From Fibrobacteria bacterium (GTDB lineage Bacteria > Fibrobacterota > Fibrobacteria > UBA11236): a DNA stretch of 48,052 nt. A model generated the notes under the pieces. That model searched no databases, was not told where the DNA came from, and saw only the letters and a list, made by a program, of their open reading frames with translations. The translations under genes and the position numbers were made by a program. The stretch is taken from contig JAJNBB010000009.1 of NCBI GenBank assembly GCA_021155885.1, positions 1-48,052 on the forward strand, given 5' to 3'. This document shows positions 6,704-13,921 of this stretch, piece after piece; within the stretch, counting starts at the first letter, position 1, and each line of letters starts with the position of its first letter.

Positions 6704-7413
6704 CAGCCCCTCCCGGCCTTTCCGGACGCTTCCTTCACCGCCAGGACCGCGTGGGCGATACCCCCGTCCTGCGCCTGGATGCGCGTCGTCGCGAAGCCCG
6801 CCTCGCGGCACAAGGCCGCGTACTCTCCGGCGCTGCGGAAGCGGCGGACGGAGCGCACGAGATAATCATACGCTTCTCGCCTGGATCCCAGTAGCCATCC
6901 GAGCGGCGGGATGAACGCCGGGGCCAGCACCCCGTAGAAAAACCGCGTGAAGGGATTGGCGGGACGAAAGAACTCCAAGGTGAGGAACGCGCCGCCGGGC
7001 TTGAGCATCGCGTGCACCGCGCGGATGCCGGTCGCGGTATCGTCGAGGTTCCGCATGCCGAAACCGCACAGCACCGCCTCGAAGGAGCCGTCCTTCAAGG
7101 GCGGGCGGAGCGCGTCCAGCACCACCGGGGAGGCGGCGAGCTTTTTAGGTAAGGAAAGCGCCAGCATGGGGCGCGAGAAGTCGCCCAGGACGAACGCGAT
7201 CCCGGACTCCGCGCGTCCCGAATTTTGGAGCGCCGCGGTGAAATCCCCCGTGCCGCCGCAGAGATCCAGCACGCGCGCGCCCGCGCCCAGGGCCGGCAAC
7301 AGGCGCGCGGAGCGGCGGCGCCAGGCCACATCGCGTCCGGCGCTCAGCAACCGGTTCAACCGGTCGTACCGGCCCGCGATCGCGTCGAACATGGATTGAA
7401 TGGCCTGGGACAT
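6703..7413 (-). CDS. menG: Demethylmenaquinone methyltransferase (MenG/UbiE family)
   Basis: The 236-residue class I SAM methyltransferase performs the last C-methylation of menaquinone. Evidence is the N-terminal VQSMF-like IQSMFDAIAGRYDRLNRLLS, the SAM motif VLDLCGGTGDFT, then GFGMRNLDD and LKPGGAFLTLEFFRP, and a C-terminal hydrophobic FYGVLAPAFIPPLGWLLG followed by YDYLVRSVRRF, all diagnostic for UbiE/MenG. It is the first gene of the menG-ubiX pair with TGATG overlap; the UbiA gene follows after a repeat. The start ATG at 7413 has no clear Shine-Dalgarno; TACCTT lies 11 bases upstream. Confidence 0.94.
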   Translation of the reverse strand: MSQAIQSMFDAIAGRYDRLNRLLSAGRDVAWRRRSARLLPALGAGARVLDLCGGTGDFTAALQNSGRAESGIAFVLGDFSRPMLALSLPKKLAASPVVLDALRPPLKDGSFEAVLCGFGMRNLDDTATGIRAVHAMLKPGGAFLTLEFFRPANPFTRFFYGVLAPAFIPPLGWLLGSRREAYDYLVRSVRRFRSAGEYAALCREAGFATTRIQAQDGGIAHAVLAVKEASGKAGRG

Positions 7414-7448
7414 AAGTGAGGGAAAAGGTAGAACCCGGGGTCAAATCC

Positions 7449-7516
7449 AATGGAAAACGGGAAAGGGAAAATCAAAGCAAACGCGTTTATTTTCCCCTTT
7501 TCCATCCTCCATTGCG
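7449..7516. repeat. Inverted heptad-repeat pair, unit GATGGAA
   Basis: The left arm (7449-7472) reads AATGGAA AACGGGA AAGGGAA AAT. The right arm (7489-7516) is the complement of ATGGAGG ATGGAAA AGGGGAA AAT. The spacer is only about 16 bases. It lies between the start of menG and tRNA-Phe. Confidence 0.8.
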
Positions 7517-7566
7517 CATTTTCTTCCTTGAAATTGACTCCCCCGTCTAATACATTTGCACACCTT

Positions 7567-7642
7567 GCCTCTTTAGCTCAGTTGGTAGAGCAGTGGATTG
7601 AAAATCCACGTGTCCGCAGTTCAATTCTGCGAGGAGGCACCA
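7567..7642 (+). tRNA. tRNA-Phe (GAA), CCA encoded
   Basis: The cloverleaf is complete in 76 bases. The acceptor stem GCCTCTT pairs with AGGAGGC, the D-arm contains AGCTCAGTTGGTAGAGC, the anticodon stem-loop TGGATTGAAAATCCA carries anticodon GAA, and the T-arm is CGCAGTTCAATTCTGCG. Discriminator A and CCA are encoded. An intrinsic terminator follows. Confidence 0.98.
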
Positions 7643-7646
7643 CTTT

Positions 7647-7682
7647 AAAGGGACGGTTCCTCGGAGCCGTCCCTTTTCTTTT
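7647..7682 (+). terminator. Intrinsic terminator after tRNA-Phe
   Basis: GGGACGG pairs with CCGTCCC around TTCCTCGGAG, preceded by AAA and followed by TTTTCTTTTT. The location directly after the tRNA supports the call. Confidence 0.9.
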
Positions 7683-7745
7683 TGGGGGCGGGGCGCCTTC
7701 GCACCCACGGCCGCCCGGGCCTGTGGCGCTTCCAGGGGTCGAAGC

Positions 7746-7769
7746 GGGCGAGGCATGCCTCGCCCCTAC
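7746..7769. repeat. Palindromic repeat copy 2 (GGGC..GCCCCTAC family)
   Basis: This copy is identical to the one inside nth (20-base palindrome 7746-7765 plus CTAC). It sits in the 157-base stretch between the tRNA terminator and greB, which otherwise holds only GC-rich sequence without a gene. Confidence 0.9.
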
Positions 7770-7839
7770 GGGGTGCAATGGAACCATTCCACCCCGTACG
7801 AACGAATCGGCGGCCACCGGACCCCAATCCCGTTTCGGG

Positions 7840-8307
7840 TCAATCGTAATGGACCGCCTCGATGTCGTATTCCATCCGCCCGCGCGGCGTGTCGACCGCG
7901 ATGCGGCCGGAGGGCGCATGCCCCAGGAGCGCGAGGCCCAGGGGCGACTCGCGCGATATCTTGCCTTCGACCGGGTCGATTTCATCGTTGCCCACGATGC
8001 GAACGACCATCGCGGCGGCAGCACCCTGCCGGCGCAGCGTCACCCGCGCGCCCAGATAAATCTTGTCATCGCGGCGGACGCCCTGCACCACCGTGGACCG
8101 GCTGATTTTTCCATCAAGCGCGCGCAGGCGCCGGTCGATCTCGCGCAATTTCTTGCGGCCGTAGATATATTCGGCGTTCTCGGACCGGTCGCCCTGCGCC
8201 GCGGCGGCGGCGATTTCTTCCAGCAGCTTGGGCCGCACCTCGCGGAACAGGTGCTCCCATTCCGCGCGCAGCTTTTCGAATCCCTCGGGCGAAATCGGGT
8301 TGGACAT
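7840..8307 (-). CDS. greB: Transcript cleavage factor GreB
   Basis: The 155-residue protein has the N-terminal coiled-coil of Gre factors with the tip sequence GDRSENAEYIYGRKKLREIDRRL. The acidic tip residues stimulate RNA cleavage in backtracked RNA polymerase. The YIYGRKKLREIDRRL extension is the GreB rather than GreA form. The C-terminal FKBP-like part (LGARVTLRRQG...SPLGLALLGHAPSGRIAVDTP) is complete. It stands alone on the minus strand. No greA is in the window. Confidence 0.94.
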   Translation of the reverse strand: MSNPISPEGFEKLRAEWEHLFREVRPKLLEEIAAAAAQGDRSENAEYIYGRKKLREIDRRLRALDGKISRSTVVQGVRRDDKIYLGARVTLRRQGAAAAMVVRIVGNDEIDPVEGKISRESPLGLALLGHAPSGRIAVDTPRGRMEYDIEAVHYD

Positions 8308-8339
8308 GGTTAACCGCGGGCGGTTTGCAGATCGTTATA

Positions 8340-8367
8340 GTAGGGCCAGTTCATGAACTGGCCCTAC
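8340..8367. repeat. Palindromic repeat copy 3, core CCAGTTCATGAACTGG
   Basis: This is a perfect 28-base palindrome with ends GTAGGGCC and GGCCCTAC. It shares the outer GTAGGG/CCCTAC frame with the other copies but has a different core. It holds the stop codon of the minus-strand hypothetical gene ending at 8351. Confidence 0.9.
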
Positions 8368-8938
8368 GGACGTCCTTTTCAAAATCCAGGAACCGCCCGC
8401 GCACCTCGTCCCAGGCCAGCCAGGGCGCGACGCCCTCGGCGCTGATCTTCGCCCAGGGTTTCAGGATCCCCGCCTCGCGCAGCCGGTCGAAGAAGACCTT
8501 CTGATCCGCCGCGCTGCCGCCGAGCGCCTGTTCCAGCCATTGCGGCGGCAAGCGCCGCCTCGGGCGGAACGGGTCGGGCACCGGCGCGCCCGCCACCCAG
8601 GCCCGCAAGATCAGGGGCGTCCATTGCTCCCAGGGAAGCGGGCCCCTCAGGACGCGCACGCCCCCCAAGGCTTCGAGATGCCCCGTGAACCGGACCAGCG
8701 CCAGCCCCCCCTCGAAGAGGGCCAACACTTGGGCGGGCCCATACTCCTGAGGAGCCGCGGGGTCGAAGGGGACGGCGGGATCCCGCCAGGGACAAGGGAG
8801 CGGCGGGGCCGCCGCTTCCTGCGCGCGGGCCTTCCAGGCGGAGCGTTGCGAGGCCCGCTCCCAGCGTTTCAAATTTTGGTGTTTGTCCTGATCCCAGGAA
8901 TCCGGAATGAGGCGTCCGGCGCGCGGTGTATAAGCCAT
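8351..8938 (-). CDS. Hypothetical protein
   Basis: The 195-residue soluble protein is rich in Trp, Arg and Pro, and I do not recognise it. It has no signal peptide or membrane segment. Trp-containing motifs (DSWDQDKHQNLKRWERASQ, PLPWEQWTPLILRAW, ILKPWAKIS, APWLAWDEVRGRFLDF) look evenly spaced and protein-like, and codon use matches the neighbours. The frame lies on the same strand as greB and an acyl-carrier-like gene. The ATG at 8938 lacks a clear Shine-Dalgarno. The last four residues and stop are encoded within palindromic repeat copy 3, so the 3' end has probably been changed by repeat insertion. Confidence 0.6.
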   Translation of the reverse strand: MAYTPRAGRLIPDSWDQDKHQNLKRWERASQRSAWKARAQEAAAPPLPCPWRDPAVPFDPAAPQEYGPAQVLALFEGGLALVRFTGHLEALGGVRVLRGPLPWEQWTPLILRAWVAGAPVPDPFRPRRRLPPQWLEQALGGSAADQKVFFDRLREAGILKPWAKISAEGVAPWLAWDEVRGRFLDFEKDVRRASS

Positions 8939-8989
8939 CGTCTGCGACTTACCTGGACGAAAATATCGGGGAAAAACGCCGCGTGGTAA

Positions 8990-9014
8990 GGGCGCGATTA
9001 AATCGCGCCCCTAC
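8990..9014. repeat. Palindromic repeat copy 4, core GCGATTAAATCGC
   Basis: GGGCGCGATT-A-AATCGCGCCC (8990-9010) is followed by CTAC. It directly abuts the stop codon of the acyl-carrier-like gene (9014-9016). It has the same frame as the other copies with a different core. Confidence 0.88.
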
Positions 9015-9244
9015 TACGCGGCGAAGGTCGAAACGACGGAAGAAACGTCCTCGAGGGCGCAGAAGGTCGTGAAATCCAGGTCTTTGCCGAACTCGGTGTT
9101 CAGACGTTCCAGCAGGGCCTTGCGCTCCGTATAGGCGATGTTATAGTCCGTGATGAAACGGTCGCCGTCCTCGATTTCGTTGACTTCGAAACCGACCACT
9201 TCGGCGATCGCCTCGCGCACCTTTTGGGCTTTTTCCTTGTCCAA
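9014..9244 (-). CDS. Acyl-carrier-protein-like protein lacking the phosphopantetheine serine
   Basis: The 76-residue acidic helical protein has the size and helix pattern of acyl carrier protein: KAQKVREAIAEVVGFEVNEIEDGDRFI, then ALLERLNTEFGKDLDFTTFCALEDVSSVVSTF. Aligned to ACP (DSLDTVELVMALEEEFG), the DSL motif at the start of helix II is replaced by AYT within ITDYNIAYTERKALLE, so the serine that carries 4'-phosphopantetheine is missing. It may be a non-acylated scaffold or partner protein. A TTG start was chosen because GGAG lies 7 bases upstream and no ATG fits. No fatty-acid gene is adjacent. The fold assignment is by pattern only. Confidence 0.6.
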   Translation of the reverse strand: MDKEKAQKVREAIAEVVGFEVNEIEDGDRFITDYNIAYTERKALLERLNTEFGKDLDFTTFCALEDVSSVVSTFAA

Positions 9245-9387
9245 TGCCTGCTCCGTCTGTGGAAACTTCCGTGGACCTCTTTTTGAAAAGAAAGGTCCGC
9301 AAGTTTCTGAATCTAAGTCCCCGCCCCTCTATCGGGAAGGGTTTAAACGCTAATTTTGCCGCCCAAAAGGCGCTTTCGTTCCATTAT

Positions 9388-10605
9388 TTACAAGGAAACG
9401 CGGCCCTGGAGAAGCGGGTGGCGGCGAATCCATCCCGCCAAATCCCAATCCCCCCCCGGAGCGGAAGTCCCCATCGCCCGGACCGAGAACAGCGCCCCGA
9501 ATCCGGGAAGCGTTTCCGCCTCCCGCAAGCCCTCCGCGATATCCGCGCTGGTCCGAAGCGCGTCCTGATCCCGCCAGGCCGCCAAACCCACCCCCCGCGC
9601 CTGCGCGGCCAGGTACTCCTGCTCCGGCTGCCCGGGGGTCGGCACCAAAAGCACGTTGCCCTTGCCCAGCCCCGCCAGTTCCATCATCGTCGTATACCCC
9701 GACCGGCACACCACGTGACGCGCCCCGACCAGACAGGCCAGCAAACGCTCCTGGGGAAGATGGTCGAAAACGTTCAGGCCGGCCTGAATTTGAAAAACCG
9801 AATCGGACGGGACCATCCCCCTCACCCCCCCGGGAACCGAGCGGGGAAGCCCCCGCACGATGACGCGCGTTCCCGGAAGATCCTCGAAAGCACGGACCAG
9901 GATTTCCTCGAGCAAGGTGCGCTGCGGTTCGGGACCGCTAAGCAGGGCCAGGACGTCGATCGCCGGCGCGGGGTCCGGCGGGGCGAAGGCGCGATCCCAG
10001 GGAAGATCGTCGGGACGGAAGCGGCAAAGCGGGTGGATGTACAAAATGCGGGATGGGTCCTCGCGGGAACCATAGCGCGGATGCCCCAGGGCGCCCGATA
10101 GGTTGCGGGGTCCCGGAAAGTCGGGCACCCACACTTCGCGGAACTCCCGCAAGGCGCGGCGGTTGAGCGCCCGCAACGCGGGCCTCAACAGGGCGCGCAG
10201 CGCCCTCGGTCCCGGCGGAAGGATGTCCAGCTGGTGCGAGACGAACACCGCCGGAACCGCCGCCGCGTGGAACCCGTAGCGGCCGTCCGAAATCACCAGG
10301 CCCGCGCCGGTTTCCCGGGCGAGGCGCGCGGCGGCGCGGGCGTCGCGCCAGGCCGACAGGAGAAACAGGGGAAGCTGCAGCAGCAGCCACAGCGGCAGCA
10401 GCGCGCGGCTCTTCGTGTAGCGCATCGCGTACGACGGCAGGGCGCGCGTATCCAGGTCCGGAAACTCCGCGCGCAACAGGCGCAGGCCCGCGCCGCTCGC
10501 GCAGGGGATCACCTCGTGGCCGGCGGCGCGCAGGGCCCGGATGATGGGGACGCACCGGGTGGCGTGGCCCAGACCCCAATCCAGGGGGGCTATAAGGACT
10601 TTCAT
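9388..10605 (-). CDS. GT-B fold glycosyltransferase, MurG-like
   Basis: The 405-residue protein starts with MKVLIAPLDWGLGHATRCVPIIRALRAAGHEV, the glycine-rich loop of GT-B (family 1/28-type) glycosyltransferases. It has a C-terminal nucleotide-sugar segment with HVVCRSGYTTMMELAGLGKGNVLLVPTPGQPEQEYLA, resembling the MurG/GT28 donor site (SG.T..E....G.P.....P....Q..N). Donor and acceptor are unknown; a cell-envelope glycolipid is plausible. The ATG lies 7 bases after a TACCTT hexamer and has no Shine-Dalgarno. It is monocistronic. The 143-base gap towards the ACP-like gene holds only the ACP-like gene's ribosome-binding site and presumed promoter. Confidence 0.82.
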   Translation of the reverse strand: MKVLIAPLDWGLGHATRCVPIIRALRAAGHEVIPCASGAGLRLLRAEFPDLDTRALPSYAMRYTKSRALLPLWLLLQLPLFLLSAWRDARAAARLARETGAGLVISDGRYGFHAAAVPAVFVSHQLDILPPGPRALRALLRPALRALNRRALREFREVWVPDFPGPRNLSGALGHPRYGSREDPSRILYIHPLCRFRPDDLPWDRAFAPPDPAPAIDVLALLSGPEPQRTLLEEILVRAFEDLPGTRVIVRGLPRSVPGGVRGMVPSDSVFQIQAGLNVFDHLPQERLLACLVGARHVVCRSGYTTMMELAGLGKGNVLLVPTPGQPEQEYLAAQARGVGLAAWRDQDALRTSADIAEGLREAETLPGFGALFSVRAMGTSAPGGDWDLAGWIRRHPLLQGRVSL

Positions 10606-10628
10606 TAAGGATAAGGTAGTTATGGCCC

Positions 10629-10708
10629 GTCATCCCCGCGCAGTTGGAGATCCGGGCAAAGGACCGTAGCATCGCCCCTACTCGTCATCCCCGCGCAGGC
10701 GGGGATCC
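10629..10708. repeat. REP-like repeats, GTCATCCCCGCG orientation
   Basis: There are two copies: a partial one at 10629-10648 (CGTCATCCCCGCGCAGTTGG) and a full one at 10683-10708 (CGTCATCCCCGCGCAGGCGG, then GGATCC). The full copy forms a CCCCGC...GCGGGG hairpin. This is the widespread family known as CCCGCCTGCGCGGGAATGAC. Half of a GCCCCTAC palindrome lies between them at 10674-10681. Confidence 0.88.
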
Positions 10709-10730
10709 AAGCAGCGAAGAATCGCCTGGA

Positions 10731-11029
10731 TCAGTATCGCTCAAGAATTCGCTCCCATAAATCCTTCCACTCACGATTCATGGTTTCGATCAGCCGAATT
10801 TTCCAGAGCCTATTCCATTTCTTGATCTGCTTTTCCCTCAGAATTGCGGCTTCCATGGAAATGTGAGATTCATAGTAAACAAGCATGAATACCTCATAAC
10901 GCCCGACAAATCCCTTTGTTTTCCCCGTCTTATGTTCCCATGCCCTTTGAACCAGGTTGCTCGTCACACATACAGGGTTCCGTTCAATTGACTAGCAAGG
11001 ATGTAGACGAAGGGGTCTATTCGAGGCAC
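10731..11029 (-). pseudogene. Frameshifted GIY-YIG nuclease (YhbQ-like)
   Basis: Two fragments in different frames together give a small GIY-YIG protein. The upstream fragment (11029-10964, GTG start) reads VPRIDPFVYILASQLNGTLYV and then stops. The downstream fragment (10967-10731) continues VTSNLVQRAWEHKTG...FVGRYEVFMLVYYE...ILREKQIKKWNRLWKIRLI. Family members read F-VYILAS..NGTLY-IGVTSNL..R.WEHK without a break, so about four bases coding the Gly of GVTSNL are missing. The catalytic Tyr of VYILAS, Arg of QRAWEHK and Glu of MEAAILREKQIK are retained. The gene lies between REP-like repeats in opposite orientations. A sequencing error cannot be excluded. Confidence 0.8.
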
Positions 11030-11095
11030 ATACGATGGATCAGCAATTTCATTGCCAGTAAGGATAGTGTCCTTCGTGGGTTATCAATGTTGCTT

Positions 11096-11268
11096 GGATC
11101 CCCGCCTGCGCGGGGATGACAGGGCCCGATAGGAAGTCCGTCCGAGTCGCTTACTTCCGGATGGCTGACGCGGGCCTCACTACGCGGCGTGGGTTCCCGC
11201 CTGCGCGGGGATGACGGATTCGGGACCTTGCTTCGCAGCGAGGGTTCCCGCCTGCGCGGGAATGACGG
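11096..11268. repeat. REP-like repeats, CCCGCCTGCGCGGG orientation, three copies
   Basis: Copies lie at 11096-11120, 11191-11217 and 11241-11268, each containing CCCGCCTGCGCGGGRATGAC. They are inverted relative to the copy at 10683. The 359-base stretch 11031-11389 contains only these repeats, unique spacers and the corC terminator. An apparent reading frame through the repeats is not a gene. Confidence 0.9.
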
Positions 11269-11329
11269 ACTCGGGGCCCTATCCACGGCCTATCCGTACG
11301 GCCTGAATGCCCTGCCGTCCGCGCCCCCA

Positions 11330-11355
11330 ATAAAAAAGGCGGTCACCCGACCGCC
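11330..11355 (-). terminator. Intrinsic terminator of the CorC/HlyC gene
   Basis: On the minus strand GGCGGTC-GGGT-GACCGCC is followed by TTTTTTATT. It lies 34 bases beyond the stop codon. Confidence 0.9.
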
Positions 11356-11389
11356 CTGACTTCCCTTACCGGGTACTCGACCCCTGCGT

Positions 11390-12754
11390 TCAGGCCCCCT
11401 CCTTCGCCGCCTTCTCCTTGGCCTCTTTCTTGCCGTTCGCCGGCGCGGCATCCGGCGCCTTCTTGGCCGGCTCGGGAGGCGATACGGTCAGGCGCACGCT
11501 CTCGATTTTGTTGCCGTCCATTTCAAGGATTTCAAAATCGAAATGCTTGAAGCGCACGTGGTCGCCCTGGGCCGGAACCCGACCGTGGACATAGAGGATG
11601 AAGCCTCCCAAGGTATCGATGGAGACCTCTTCGTCCTCGGGATGCAGATCGAGGTCGATTTCGTCCTTTATTTCCGACAGCGAGGCGACGGGGTCGATGC
11701 GGTAAACCCCCTCCCCTTCCTTGACGATGCGCTGCTCTTCCACTTCGTCCTCGTCGTGGATCTCGCCCACGATTTCCTCGAGGACGTCCTCCAAGGTCAC
11801 GATGCCCGACACGCCGCCGTATTCGTCGACCACGATGGCCATGTGCATTTGGCGCTGGCGGAACTCGCGCATGAGCTCGCCGATTTTCTTGGTGCGCGGC
11901 ACGAAGTACACCTCGCGGATGTAGTCGGCGAGGCGGAAGTTTTCCTGCACCGCGTCCTCGGGCAGCCCCATCAGGCTCATCACGTGGAGGATGCCCTTGA
12001 CGTGGTCCATGGTGCCTTCATAAACGGGAATGCGGCTGAACTTTTCATGGGTGATGAGGTCCATCACCTCGCGGTACCCGGCGCCCAGCTCGAGCGCCAC
12101 GACGTCGGCCCGGGGCGTCATGACTTCCTTGGCCTGGGTCTCCCGCAGGTCGAAGATGGAGCGGATCATCTCCTTCTCCTCTTCCTCGAGGCCGCTGCGA
12201 TCGGGGTTCTCGCCCTCCTGGTCGGGATGGGCATTGTCCTCCTTGCCGAGGAAACTCAGGCGGGATTCATAACCCAGGCGGCGCAGCAAATACTCGTTGC
12301 TCTGGTAGATAAAGCGGCCCACCTTGCCCATGAAGAGCAAGGAGTAAAAGCGGTAGATCCGGATGGCGACGCCCCCCAGGGAAGGCGCATAAGCCTTGGC
12401 CAGCAGGGCCGATCCCCAGTGGGACAGGAGATAGATCAGGAACCCCGCGAGGGCGAACGAGGCGCCCCAAGGGAACCCGGTCCAGCGCGTAAGCACCAGG
12501 GTGCCCGTGAGCAGGGCGCCGGCGTCGGCGACAAAGCGGCCGATGCTCAGGGACTCGAAAAAGCCGGGGCGGATCCAGAGGGCCTGGGCCTCCTCGACCC
12601 ATTTGCGGAAGCTCTCCTCGCGGGCCGAAAGGGTCAGGTCCAGGCTTTGCTTTTGATAAAAGCCCAAGGCGGTTTTGATCCCGTTGAGGACGACGCCCAC
12701 CACGAGGAAAAAGGCGAACCAGATCAGGGGGGGAAACCCGGAAGCTTGGCTCAC
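11390..12754 (-). CDS. HlyC/CorC (CNNM-type) family CBS-domain protein
   Basis: The 454-residue integral membrane protein has hydrophobic segments in the first about 190 residues (FPPLIWFAFFLVVGVVL, SFALAGFLIYLLSHWGSALL), then the conserved EEEEKEMIRSIFDLRETQAKEVMTPRADVVAL. A CBS pair follows (HEKFSRIPVYEGTMDHVKGILHV, MHMAIVVDEYGGVSGIVTLEDVLEEIVGEI) and then a CorC_HlyC domain (VYRIDPVASLSEI...TLGGFILYVHGRVPAQGD). Relatives affect Mg2+/Co2+ efflux or gliding-type functions; the substrate here is not known. The C-terminus is a low-complexity Ala/Lys/Pro tail (KKAPDAAPANGKKEAKEKAAKEG). The N-terminal part is less conserved than usual DUF21. It stands alone between two repeat-rich gaps. Confidence 0.88.
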   Translation of the reverse strand: MSQASGFPPLIWFAFFLVVGVVLNGIKTALGFYQKQSLDLTLSAREESFRKWVEEAQALWIRPGFFESLSIGRFVADAGALLTGTLVLTRWTGFPWGASFALAGFLIYLLSHWGSALLAKAYAPSLGGVAIRIYRFYSLLFMGKVGRFIYQSNEYLLRRLGYESRLSFLGKEDNAHPDQEGENPDRSGLEEEEKEMIRSIFDLRETQAKEVMTPRADVVALELGAGYREVMDLITHEKFSRIPVYEGTMDHVKGILHVMSLMGLPEDAVQENFRLADYIREVYFVPRTKKIGELMREFRQRQMHMAIVVDEYGGVSGIVTLEDVLEEIVGEIHDEDEVEEQRIVKEGEGVYRIDPVASLSEIKDEIDLDLHPEDEEVSIDTLGGFILYVHGRVPAQGDHVRFKHFDFEILEMDGNKIESVRLTVSPPEPAKKAPDAAPANGKKEAKEKAAKEGA

Positions 12755-13099
12755 GGGATCAAACCCGTGTCAGGGGAACGGCGCCGCGCGGAAACCGGGG
12801 AATGACGTAAATAACTAGGGTCGGGGTCCATGGGGAAGTCCTTCGGAATATAATCTCCGAAGTTGGGGGTTGGGGGTTGTCAGAGAAAATTACGGCGGCC
12901 GGGGGGGCCGCCGCATTGTTAGAACGGATCCTCCAACCCGTCATCCCCACAGGCGGGACCCAGTCAAGACACGGCCGATGAGGACGGATTTTGGGTTTGT
13001 TCTCTGTTATCTGGGTTCCCGCCTACGCGGGAATGACCGATGCGCCCGCTTCGATCCCGAGAAGCGCCATCGACCCGGCGGCCGTGTGACCCGGGCGCC
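12755..13099. repeat. 345-base gap: hairpin, one-armed heptads, terminator and REP-like pair
   Basis: No gene is seen. Contents in order: a hairpin CTTCGGA-N8-TCCGAAG (12841-12862) whose loop contains TATAAT; a one-armed heptad tract AGTTGGG GGTTGGG GGTTGTC followed by AGAGAA (12862-12887); a GC hairpin at 12893-12913; and two REP-like copies in opposite orientation at 12939-12960 and 13013-13037. Confidence 0.75.
12893..12913 (-). terminator. Possible terminator downstream of ybeY
   Basis: CGGCGGCC-GGGGG-GGCCGCCG forms an 8-bp stem. On the minus strand it is followed by TAATTTTCT. It lies about 190 bases after ybeY, so the assignment is tentative. Confidence 0.5.
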
Positions 13100-13510
13100 C
13101 TACCCTTTTTTCAAATAAAAATCCTCTTTTTCCCGCATGGTCCGGCGTTCGCCGGCCTTCATGTGGTCGTGGCCGCACAAATGCAACATGCCATGCACGA
13201 TCAATCTGCGCAACTCGTTGTAATACGTGTTGTTCCACCGGGGAGCTTGACGTTTTGCCTGAGGGCTGGCGATGAAGATTTCCCCGGCGAAATCCTCTTC
13301 TCCCCATTCGAAGGAGAGCACGTCGGTGACCTTGTCGAGGCCGCGGTATTCCTTGTTGCGGGCGCGCACCGTTTCGTCGGAACAGAACACGATTTCGACC
13401 CGCCCCTTGAGGTTTTCGCCCTTGGCCACGCTTTTGGCCAAACGGGAAAGCTCCAACGGACGGGGGGCTTTTTGGCCGTCCTCATACAAGAGGGCGATCT
13501 GACCGGCCAA
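13100..13510 (-). CDS. ybeY: Endoribonuclease YbeY, TTG start
   Basis: The 136-residue metal-dependent RNase functions in 16S rRNA 3'-end maturation. Diagnostic motifs are RNKEYRGLDKVTDVLSFEWGEEDFAGEIFIASP and the zinc motif HGMLHLCGHDH. An upstream in-frame stretch would begin MGQGRNRRRRRRGRG, which is antisense-like arginine-rich sequence overlapping the upstream gene. The TTG at 13510 is a better start: it lies 2 bases after the upstream gene's TAG, and GGAAGAGGA sits at good spacing within that gene's last codons. The two genes are therefore tightly coupled. Length from TTG is normal for the family. Confidence 0.93.
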   Translation of the reverse strand: MAGQIALLYEDGQKAPRPLELSRLAKSVAKGENLKGRVEIVFCSDETVRARNKEYRGLDKVTDVLSFEWGEEDFAGEIFIASPQAKRQAPRWNNTYYNELRRLIVHGMLHLCGHDHMKAGERRTMREKEDFYLKKG

Positions 13511-13512
13511 AC

Positions 13513-13842
13513 CTAGTCCTCTTCCCCGGCGTCGCCGGCGGCGGTTTCGTCCTTGGCCCACTTGGTCAGGATCTCGGCGATTTTAAGGGCCTGGGCCGCC
13601 GAGGAAATCGCGAACTTGCTCTTGAGCTTGTATTCGCCGCCGCTTTTCTGAAAACGGCGAACCGCGTACTTGGGGGCCTTGAACTTGCCCGAGGCCTTGT
13701 CGAGATCCTGGTATTTGAACATCAAGGTCGCCCACCCGCCCTTGGTCAGGACTTCCTTGTCGAGGGTTTTGCACAAAAGCGTGCCTTCCTCGTCGGTGAA
13801 ATCCATGGTCAGATCTTCGATCGTCGCGCCGCTGTTGGCCAT
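13513..13842 (-). CDS. Conserved hypothetical protein upstream of ybeY
   Basis: The 109-residue soluble protein has the segment DKEVLTKGGWATLMFKYQDL, then KFKAPKYAVRRFQKSGGEYK and KSKFAISSAAQALKIAEILTKW. This pattern recalls conserved hypothetical proteins of Deltaproteobacteria and related phyla (DKEVL..G.W.T.MF.YQELD...G.....K...RRY.K..G.Y..QSKFNISS..QA..I..IL..W). The function is unknown; the basic beta-rich core suggests nucleic-acid binding. It ends in an acidic tail (DETAAGDAGEED). It is the first gene of a two-gene unit with ybeY, separated by 2 bases, which suggests a link to rRNA processing by context only. Confidence 0.75.
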   Translation of the reverse strand: MANSGATIEDLTMDFTDEEGTLLCKTLDKEVLTKGGWATLMFKYQDLDKASGKFKAPKYAVRRFQKSGGEYKLKSKFAISSAAQALKIAEILTKWAKDETAAGDAGEED

Positions 13843-13921
13843 TTTAGGTCCTGAGGGTAGAGAAAGGGAATTTGGGGGTGCATTCTAGCAACTCCCATTA
13901 ATTTGGTAAAATTGATGTCCC

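Noticed and set aside
10964-10970. Programmed frameshift in the GIY-YIG gene
   Set aside because: No slippery sequence is present; the pattern is that of a simple small deletion.
11017-11286. An 89-codon frame with repeated SPRRREP segments
   Set aside because: It is a translation of the REP-like repeats; such proteins are common annotation artefacts.
13511-13561. N-terminal extension of YbeY beginning MGQGRNRRRRRRGRG
   Set aside because: It overlaps the upstream gene and is Arg-rich non-coding frame; the TTG at 13510 has a ribosome-binding site and gives the normal family length.
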